Source: Clostridiales bacterium (lineage in GTDB: Bacteria; Bacillota; Clostridia; UBA1381). Taken from it: a stretch of DNA of 38,153 bases. Location: positions 1 to 38,153 of the forward strand of contig JAQXXM010000039.1 in NCBI GenBank assembly GCA_029226065.1. The letters are read 5' to 3'. Shown here in pieces: positions 32,736 through 38,153 of this stretch (within the stretch, counting starts at the first letter, position 1; each line of letters begins with the position of its first letter). The position numbers were made by a program, and so were the translations under genes. Under the pieces are notes generated by a model. That model made no database searches. It was not told the DNA's origin and was given only the letters and a program-made list of their open reading frames with translations.

Positions 32736-34123
32736 AAACAATAAAAGTAACAACGGGAATGACAATCAGTGTATCTGATACATACAGATATGATCTGAGA
32801 GGCAACAGGACATCAAAGACAGGAATAGGTACAACAACACAATATATATATGACTTAAACAACCGACTGCTGAGTACAACAGAGGAGACAGCTGACACAA
32901 GCAGAAAGACTCGGTATTACTATGATAAAAACGGAAATACCATCTCGAAGGCAACAACGGAAGTCGCACCAAGCACTGGAGATACTCAATACACAATATC
33001 AGATACTGCCAACAGCTATGTAACATTCTATGACTACAACAGGTATAACCGTCTTACAAGTGCAGAAACAGACGGAGTAGTGTCAAGGTATACATATAAC
33101 GCAGACAATCTGAGAGCAACAAAGACCGTAGGAAATATCACAACTGAATATGTGTGGGACGGACAAAACCTTGCAGCAGAGACAAAGCAAGGTACAACCG
33201 AGGCCTATACATACGATATGACGGGTGTGCATACGAAAAAACAGGAAGACGAAGTAACGTCATATCTCAAGGACTATCACGGTAACATGATAGGCACCGC
33301 CGATAATACAGGGAGACTTGACTATGACGCATACGGCAATCAACTTCAAGGCGACGCCCCTGACCCATTCGGCTACTGCGGGGAATATTACGACAGTGAA
33401 ACAGGGTTAATCTATCTGCGTGCGAGATATTATGACCCAACCACAGGCAGATTTATCAATGAAGACCCAATCAAGGACGGTTTGAACTGGTATATGTATT
33501 GCGAGGGGAATCCAGTGATGTTTGTGGATCCAAGTGGATTATATGATCGCAATGCTGCGGTAAATTACGCATTAAAATATTCTGTTTTTAAAAATACTAA
33601 TCCATGGGAACAGACATTTGATGATAAAAAACCACCAGTAAGATTTTCTATGGACTGTACTAACTTTGTTTCATTCTGTTTAAAGGCGGGTGACTTACAT
33701 CAATCAGACGATTGGTATTATAATTGGACATGTGGTGGAGGAAATTATGTATGGGGCAGTTATTCAGCAACATGGACAAATTCAGAAGAACAATTTAAAG
33801 CATTTACAAATTGTACAGGAAAGTTTCCAAACTCCAGCTATGCTAATGGAGTAGCAATATGTATTCATGAATCAAAATGGATTCCAGTTACTATTAAAGA
33901 ATATGGGATACAAAAAGGTGATTTACTGTATTTTTTAAATAATAAAACATTGAAAATGGAACATACAGCGATGATTGTATCAGTTGACAATGGTGTCATA
34001 ATATATGCACAGCATGATATAGACAAAAATGATGGTAATCTAAATGAATATTTAGATAAAAATGGTGATGATCCAAACCAATTTAATTATGTGTTTGTGG
34101 TAAGGATTGATGATGATGCATAA
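32732..34123 (+). CDS. RHS module 1: RHS core tip with Amidase_6-like C-terminal domain
   Basis: A 463-residue protein made of several YD repeats (YRYDLRGNRT, YIYDLNNRLL, YYYDKNGNTI, YDYNRYNRLT), then the RHS-associated core (GYCGEYYDSETGLIYLRARY, about residue 217) ending DPSGLYD near residue 270. The rest is variable: YDRNAAVNYALKY, then catalytic-like C309 in MDCTNFVSFCL and H411 in MEHTAMIVS, a layout of the Amidase_6 (PF12671) NlpC/P60-like fold that cuts peptidoglycan peptides. There is no signal peptide and no large RHS shell, so this is a tip without its barrel. It starts inside the stop of the upstream gene. Probably a toxin cassette rather than a working secreted protein. Confidence 0.85.
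   Translation: MKTIKVTTGMTISVSDTYRYDLRGNRTSKTGIGTTTQYIYDLNNRLLSTTEETADTSRKTRYYYDKNGNTISKATTEVAPSTGDTQYTISDTANSYVTFYDYNRYNRLTSAETDGVVSRYTYNADNLRATKTVGNITTEYVWDGQNLAAETKQGTTEAYTYDMTGVHTKKQEDEVTSYLKDYHGNMIGTADNTGRLDYDAYGNQLQGDAPDPFGYCGEYYDSETGLIYLRARYYDPTTGRFINEDPIKDGLNWYMYCEGNPVMFVDPSGLYDRNAAVNYALKYSVFKNTNPWEQTFDDKKPPVRFSMDCTNFVSFCLKAGDLHQSDDWYYNWTCGGGNYVWGSYSATWTNSEEQFKAFTNCTGKFPNSSYANGVAICIHESKWIPVTIKEYGIQKGDLLYFLNNKTLKMEHTAMIVSVDNGVIIYAQHDIDKNDGNLNEYLDKNGDDPNQFNYVFVVRIDDDA
32948..33415 (+). repeat. RHS repeat copy A (aligned to copy C)
   Basis: This 468-bp segment aligns without gaps to 36569-37036, with about 20 mismatches counted by eye. Positions 33218-33389 also align to 35178-35349. 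Identity ends within the core, just before the variable toxin parts. Confidence 0.88.
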
Positions 34124-34727
34124 TAGTAGTTTTATGAAAAAAATATATTTTATAGCAATTATTATATTTTTAGTAAGTGCATTAGGTGTTATATGCATAG
34201 ATAAATTCTTAGATGGTATATGTCCTGATAATATAAGCAATATAGAATTGACAGTTGAAAAAGTGGATATACGAGATATTAATTCATATGATAATATATT
34301 CCATTTATATGGATGGGATGAAACATTATTAAAACAAGTTAGAAACGATTCTGATCATTATGTGATAGTATCCGTTCATTATCATATAAGGAACAAGTCG
34401 GATACTCTGACAATGAAGGATGTACGATTTATTCCTAAATTTGATAGTGAATTGAACGATAGCTTAAAAATGTATAATGTTGATAATGGAACTTACTATA
34501 CATATATAGAACCTTTGTCGGATAGTGGAATGACACAGGATTTATTATTTAAAATAAAAGATGATAAGAACGAAGTTTTAAATAAATTGAAAAACCAACA
34601 AGTTGACATGACATATTTTACCGGATGTTTATCTTCTAGTCATGGGCGAGGATTATATGGAATAGGAAAGCACCATTATAAGTTTGAAATTGGAGATTTT
34701 ATGCAAGTAGGGCGATATGAGGAGTAA
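34113..34727 (+). CDS. Membrane-anchored protein, presumed immunity partner of module 1
   Basis: About 204 residues, unrecognised. An N-terminal helix (KKIYFIAIIIFLVSALGVI) predicts anchoring with a soluble outer domain, rich in aspartate and tyrosine. It overlaps the end of RHS module 1 and lies right after the amidase-like domain, the usual place for an immunity protein against a wall-acting toxin. Several ATGs crowd the start (34110, 34113, 34116, 34134); AAGGA at 34102-34106 suits 34113 or 34116. Base composition is more AT-rich than the RHS core, as is common for such genes. Confidence 0.65.
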   Translation: MMHNSSFMKKIYFIAIIIFLVSALGVICIDKFLDGICPDNISNIELTVEKVDIRDINSYDNIFHLYGWDETLLKQVRNDSDHYVIVSVHYHIRNKSDTLTMKDVRFIPKFDSELNDSLKMYNVDNGTYYTYIEPLSDSGMTQDLLFKIKDDKNEVLNKLKNQQVDMTYFTGCLSSSHGRGLYGIGKHHYKFEIGDFMQVGRYEE

Positions 34728-34860
34728 ACCGAACGATATTCAAGTAGAAATATGCAACTATGGGCGAACCTTATTTTACAAATTCTACTGGACACAAAAG
34801 ATCGGCGATGCTAAAATGGAGATAAGAAGGAGTAACACCTCAAACTATACGCAAAACTAT

Positions 34861-35166
34861 TATGATACCGTAGGTAACATATACGGTTTTCTCGGAATTT
34901 GTGCCGTCTGACAATGACTCTGTATTAAGTTCACAAAGACCTCTGTATGTAAAATTAAATGTATTTCCGTTACGGTCTGTGTTGTGAGTAATAACCCTGT
35001 TGTTTGCTCATGCGTGTTTGTTTCCGTCTGATTCAATGCATCGGTTGTTGTTGATAGTCGGTTTGCATAATCATACGTGTAATTTGTGACAGCATAGTCG
35101 GCACCTGATTCTGTTACATAATCAAATCCGTTTATTGTTAGCGGTGATGTTAGGCCTGCATATACA
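34861..35166 (-). pseudogene. Inverted, frameshifted RHS fragment
   Basis: Read on the minus strand this encodes RHS-type repeats: DYAVTNYTYDYANRLSTTTD and TTGLLLTT in one frame, then, after a frameshift near TTGLLLTT, DRNGNTFNFTYRGLCELNTE in another. The segment is opposite to all neighbouring RHS modules and lies immediately before module 2. The bases between 34728 and 34860 hold a short frame of no recognisable content. It is a dead scrap left by rearrangement. Confidence 0.75.
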
Positions 35167-35177
35167 CACAATAGGTT

Positions 35178-35349
35178 ATGACAGGCGTGCATACGAAAAA
35201 ACAGGGAGACGAAGCAACGTCATATCTCAAGGACTATCACGGTAACGTCATAGGCACCACCGACAGCACAGGGAGACTTGACTATGACGCATACGGCAAT
35301 CAACTTCAAGGCGATGCTCCTGACCCATTCGGCTACTGCGGGGAATATC
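35178..35349 (+). repeat. RHS repeat copy B
   Basis: 172 bp aligned without gaps to 33218-33389 of copy A. It is nearer in sequence to copy C (GGAGACGAAGCAACG and ACCACCGACAGCACA are shared with C, not A). Confidence 0.85.
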
Positions 35350-36134
35350 AGGATTTGTGCAGTGGACTCATTTACCTACGAAATAGGTACTATGATCCAA
35401 GTATGGGAAGATTTATTACCGAAGATCCAGCAAAGGATGGGACAAACTGGTATGTGTATTGTAATAACAATCCTATAAATTATGTAGATCCGTTGGGATT
35501 AGATTCATTTATTATATATGATAACAATGCTGATAGTGGTGATGGTAAGCATACTATGGCAGATGAGGCTGAAATACGAAAAAAACAATTAGAAAAAACA
35601 TGGGGTACTAATGTACAAGTATTTGGCGTTAGTAGCGCATGGGAATTTAAGGAAGTATGGAATAAGCGAGTAGGATATGATTTGGATGGATATGAAGTAT
35701 CTATAGAAGAGGTAGTTATAGTTGCCCATGGTAGTATCACCGGAGATAAAGATGATGGATCTGCACAAGGCTATTTCTATTTTGAAGATGGAGGTGGTGG
35801 TATATATGCAAAGGATGGGAACTATACTGTTAATGATCTGAATTCGAAACATATGGAATGGTTGACTTTTAGCACATGTAATAGTGGGAATCCTGACGTA
35901 TATAATTTGGCATATGCATTTAAGTTGCGTATGACAATTAATCAATATATAGTTGCATGGGATGGAGGAACGATATTTGATTATTCTACGGGTGAATTAC
36001 TCAGAGGAGGATATAATTCTGGACATTGGGCAAAAGATATTATTGGTCAACATGCTTGGTATAAGTATGTAGATAAAACATGGTATGGAAAACCTAAGAG
36101 AAATAGAATTGGCTATAGGCAAATTAAGGGGTAA
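35178..36134 (+). CDS. RHS module 2: RHS core tip with possible clan CD (caspase-like) C-terminal domain
   Basis: A 318-residue tip. It opens TGVHTKKQGDEATSYLKDYHG, nearly identical to module 1, and has the core GYCGEYQDLCSGLIYLRNRY, ending NPINYVDPLGLDS (about residue 110). The variable part has VVIVAHGS (H184) and LTFSTCNSG (C234), each after a predicted beta strand and about 50 residues apart. A strand-His-Gly then strand-Cys pattern is seen in clan CD cysteine peptidases (caspase, CHAT, C80-like). This is an inference from motif order. ATG 35178 has no ribosome binding site, and the segment before it is the inverted scrap, so the frame is probably silent unless recombined. Confidence 0.75.
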   Translation: MTGVHTKKQGDEATSYLKDYHGNVIGTTDSTGRLDYDAYGNQLQGDAPDPFGYCGEYQDLCSGLIYLRNRYYDPSMGRFITEDPAKDGTNWYVYCNNNPINYVDPLGLDSFIIYDNNADSGDGKHTMADEAEIRKKQLEKTWGTNVQVFGVSSAWEFKEVWNKRVGYDLDGYEVSIEEVVIVAHGSITGDKDDGSAQGYFYFEDGGGGIYAKDGNYTVNDLNSKHMEWLTFSTCNSGNPDVYNLAYAFKLRMTINQYIVAWDGGTIFDYSTGELLRGGYNSGHWAKDIIGQHAWYKYVDKTWYGKPKRNRIGYRQIKG

Positions 36135-36138
36135 TTCA

Positions 36139-36552
36139 ATGAAAAGAATATGTAAATTATTAATTATTATATGTACAATATGTTTCATGGCTATAGTTTT
36201 GTCGAATTGTTTTTCTCACTATGAGAGTTTTAATTATTCAGAAATAAAAGGAATACAATATATTCAGTATTTGGGAGAATATGAAGTCAAAGAATATGTA
36301 GATTATGAAGATATAAAAAACGTATCTCAAAAACTACAGAAATTAAGATTTTATCCATCCAAAAACCAAAAATTGCAAGAATCCCCCACAGCTTCGCTCT
36401 ACATATTATATATGAATGGTTCTAAAAAAATAGTTAAAATTGCAGGAATGATGGCTCTGATTAAAAATGTTACAAGTAATAATGGGACATCTGAGGTAAA
36501 TGAAAGCATTTATTACATAAATCCAATAAGTATTAAAGCAATATTTCAATAA
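36139..36552 (+). CDS. Possible lipoprotein, presumed immunity partner of module 2
   Basis: A 137-residue unrecognised protein. The N-terminus MKRICKLLIIICTICFMAIV is a signal-like helix that leads into LSNC, an imperfect lipobox (N at -1 is unusual), so it is a lipoprotein or an anchored protein. AAGGGG lies 7 nt before ATG 36139. It starts 4 bp after module 2 and fits the immunity position for an extracellular or surface-acting toxin. AT-rich, like the other presumed immunity genes. Confidence 0.6.
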   Translation: MKRICKLLIIICTICFMAIVLSNCFSHYESFNYSEIKGIQYIQYLGEYEVKEYVDYEDIKNVSQKLQKLRFYPSKNQKLQESPTASLYILYMNGSKKIVKIAGMMALIKNVTSNNGTSEVNESIYYINPISIKAIFQ

Positions 36553-36568
36553 TATAAAATTATTATAT

Positions 36569-37036
36569 AAGGCAACAACGGAAGTTGCACCAAGCACTGG
36601 AGATACTCAATACACAATATCAGATACTGCCAACAGCTATGTAACATTCTATGACTACAACAGGTATAACCGTCTTACAAGTGCAGAAACAGACGGAGTA
36701 GTGTCTGAGTATACATATAACGCAGACAATCTGAGAGCAACAAAGACCGTAGGAAATGTCACAACTGAATATGTGTGGGATGGACAAAACCTTGCAGCAG
36801 AGACAAAGCAAGGTACAACTGAGGCCTATACATACGATATGACGGGTGTGCATACGAAAAAACAGGGAGACGAAGCAACGTCATATCTCAAGGACTATCA
36901 CGGTAACGTCATAGGCACCACCGACAGCACAGGCAGACTTGACTATGACGCATACGGCAATCAACTTCAAGGCGATGCTCCTGACCCATTCGGATACTGC
37001 GGGGAGTATTACGACAGTGAAACAGGGTTAATCTAT
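36569..37036 (+). repeat. RHS repeat copy C
   Basis: 468 bp aligned without gaps to copy A (32948-33415). The copy begins abruptly 17 bp after the preceding gene's stop codon, without a start codon, so its left edge looks like a recombination or duplication joint. Confidence 0.88.
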
Positions 37037-37777
37037 TTAAGAAATCGTTATTATGACCCTGTAACTTCACGCATGCTTTCGGAAGATACGCACTGGAATC
37101 CGGGAAATATGATTTATGGTGATAATGGAAACCATGGCACTCCTAATATTGATGCAATTATGCAAAGTAGTAATTTATATGTCTATTGCATGAATGACCC
37201 CATAAATTATACTGATTCTACAGGACATCGTTCTAAAAAAGATGCCGATAAGATTATAAAAAATAATGCACAGAACATAAAAGATGCAGCATCTGAGTTT
37301 GGTGTAAATCCTGCTATATTAGCAGCAACTATCTATGCCGAACAAAGATTAAACGTTAATTGGAAAGATGATTTTGTTGATCCACTTGCTTCAGATGTAT
37401 TAGATGTATCTCTTGGTGTAGGGCAAATTAGAATTTCTACAGCAATGAAATTAGAAGACAAGGGATATATGCCTAAAACTAAATATTATGAATGGCATAC
37501 AAATAATTCTGTGGAAAATCGTAGAGCAGGTGTTGCTATAAATTTGCAAAACGATAAAACCAATATTAGGTATGCAGCTGCATACTTATCATATATTCAG
37601 GATTTGTGGAAGTCGGAATATCCTGAAATTGATGGAAGAACAGCTATTTTAGCTACACTTTATAACATTGGGGAATATGGCTCACATGGACCAAATTCTA
37701 GTCCTAAAAGTAGACCATTTGGAGATTTTGCAAAAGATAATTACTATTATATGCAAGAATTACTTGGATTAAAATAA
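36569..37777 (+). CDS. RHS module 3: 5'-truncated RHS tip with lysozyme-like C-terminal domain
   Basis: An open frame continuous with the RHS core of module 1 but lacking a start: the homology begins mid-repeat at 36569, and the first in-frame GTG (36701) is within the repeat with no ribosome binding site. The core reads GYCGEYYDSETGLIYLRNRY and ends INYTDSTGHRSKK. The variable domain has FGVNPAILAATIYAEQRLN, with a glutamate (codon 37340-37342) where lytic transglycosylases place theirs, then SLGVGQIRISTAMKLED and AAAYLSYIQDLW. This matches a goose-lysozyme/transglycosylase-like fold, expected to cut peptidoglycan glycan strands. Family assignment is inferred. Probably silent until joined to an RHS shell. 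Confidence 0.78.
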   Translation, partial: KATTEVAPSTGDTQYTISDTANSYVTFYDYNRYNRLTSAETDGVVSEYTYNADNLRATKTVGNVTTEYVWDGQNLAAETKQGTTEAYTYDMTGVHTKKQGDEATSYLKDYHGNVIGTTDSTGRLDYDAYGNQLQGDAPDPFGYCGEYYDSETGLIYLRNRYYDPVTSRMLSEDTHWNPGNMIYGDNGNHGTPNIDAIMQSSNLYVYCMNDPINYTDSTGHRSKKDADKIIKNNAQNIKDAASEFGVNPAILAATIYAEQRLNVNWKDDFVDPLASDVLDVSLGVGQIRISTAMKLEDKGYMPKTKYYEWHTNNSVENRRAGVAINLQNDKTNIRYAAAYLSYIQDLWKSEYPEIDGRTAILATLYNIGEYGSHGPNSSPKSRPFGDFAKDNYYYMQELLGLK

Positions 37778-37791
37778 GGGAGGATACTATA

Positions 37792-38145
37792 ATGACAAAG
37801 CATAGAAAAACTATTGTTATTTTATTCCCTATATTGTGTTTTATTGTAATATGGGTGAGTTCATTAGTTAAGTGTGAAATTCTTACAGCATTGTATTATG
37901 ATAATTTTATTACATTTGAAGAAGTAAGTGAAGCTGAAACATTTAAAATTCTTTCATGTGACGATTATTCTGCCAGAATTTATTGTGTAACAACTAATTT
38001 TGAAAGTGGAAGTATTCATGATTTTACAAAGGAAAACAATGAATGGAAATACGACAAATGGGAAGATGAAGGTTGGTCAGCTTCTGGAAATGCTGATAGA
38101 GTGATTTGGCCATATTGGTGGCATGTCGTATATTTTTGGTTCTAA
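37792..38145 (+). CDS. Membrane-anchored protein, presumed immunity partner of module 3
   Basis: A 117-residue unrecognised protein. After THRKT-like basic residues, one helix (IVILFPILCFIVIWVSSLV, about residues 8-26) predicts an anchor; the rest is soluble, ending in a tryptophan-rich WPYWWHVVYFWF. GGGAGG lies 8-9 nt before ATG 37792, so unlike modules 2 and 3 themselves this gene has a good start. It begins 14 bp after the lysozyme-like module and fits the immunity place. The window ends 8 bases after the stop. Confidence 0.65.
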   Translation: MTKHRKTIVILFPILCFIVIWVSSLVKCEILTALYYDNFITFEEVSEAETFKILSCDDYSARIYCVTTNFESGSIHDFTKENNEWKYDKWEDEGWSASGNADRVIWPYWWHVVYFWF

Positions 38146-38153
38146 TAAAGAAC

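Noticed and set aside
34717-34911. A 64-codon plus-strand frame after the module 1 partner gene
   Set aside because: No family resemblance, and its end runs antisense into the inverted RHS scrap; treated as chance.
34860-35192. Minus-strand frame of 110 codons taken as an intact gene
   Set aside because: RHS similarity continues in another frame after a frameshift, and the N-terminal codons are antisense to module 2; it is a fragment, listed as a pseudogene.
1-38153. tRNA, rRNA or CRISPR arrays
   Set aside because: Looked for and not seen: no cloverleaf, rRNA-like block or short regularly spaced repeats.

Overview
The window reads as a chromosome segment of an endospore-forming, low-GC clostridial Firmicute, probably an anaerobic gut or sediment Clostridia. 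The spore protease gene gpr, the sporulation gene ytfJ, PolC-type DNA polymerase III, ScpA/ScpB, DUF1292, a YfmF/YmfH M16 pair and strong AGGAGG-type ribosome binding sites all point that way. I cannot name the species.

Layout. 1-6.06 kb (+): topA (5' part outside the window), trmFO, gpr and two M16 peptidase-family genes. 6.06-6.42 kb: gene-free, with nested inverted repeats that fold on paper into a three-way junction, then a consensus promoter. 6.4-11.26 kb (+): ABC-F ATPase, thyA, proC, a CaCA-type Ca2+/cation antiporter and a LOG-family nucleosidase, ending at a two-way terminator. 11.45-12.9 kb (-): a diacylglycerol/lipid kinase gene and a small membrane protein gene with overlapping stop and start. 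13.0-13.9 kb (+): ruvX and a DUF1292 gene with a structured leader. 13.97-14.17 kb: a probable 6S RNA with its own promoter. 14.28-20.8 kb (+): a long tight operon, site-2 protease, scpA, scpB, DUF2953, ytfJ, a large radical SAM protein, its DUF2344 partner and an MreB-family gene. 20.9-29.1 kb (+): fabZ, a tRNA adenine methylase, rsmI, small unknown genes (one a 40-residue Cys-rich peptide), a Dabb protein, polC and tyrS. 29.2-32.1 kb (-): a Ca2+/Mn2+-type P-type ATPase behind what looks like a complete yybP-ykoY (Mn2+) riboswitch with an overlapping terminator.

32.2-38.15 kb (+) is accessory DNA and the most interesting part: a tandem array of three RHS-tip modules. Each has a conserved RHS core end, then a different C-terminal domain (an Amidase_6-like domain, a possible clan CD/caspase-like peptidase domain, and a lysozyme-like domain), then a small membrane- or lipid-anchored protein in the position of an immunity protein. 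The array opens with a further small membrane protein under its own promoter, probably an immunity gene without its toxin. The RHS parts are near-identical at DNA level (468 bp ungapped between modules 1 and 3, about 20 mismatches by eye). Modules 2 and 3 have no convincing translation start, and a frameshifted RHS scrap lies inverted between modules 1 and 2. This fits a bank of silent toxin/immunity cassettes that could recombine onto a full-length RHS gene, which is not in the window.

Most of the rest is housekeeping (replication, chromosome segregation, tRNA/rRNA modification, translation). Promoters named here are -35/-10 matches with 17-bp spacing read by eye.
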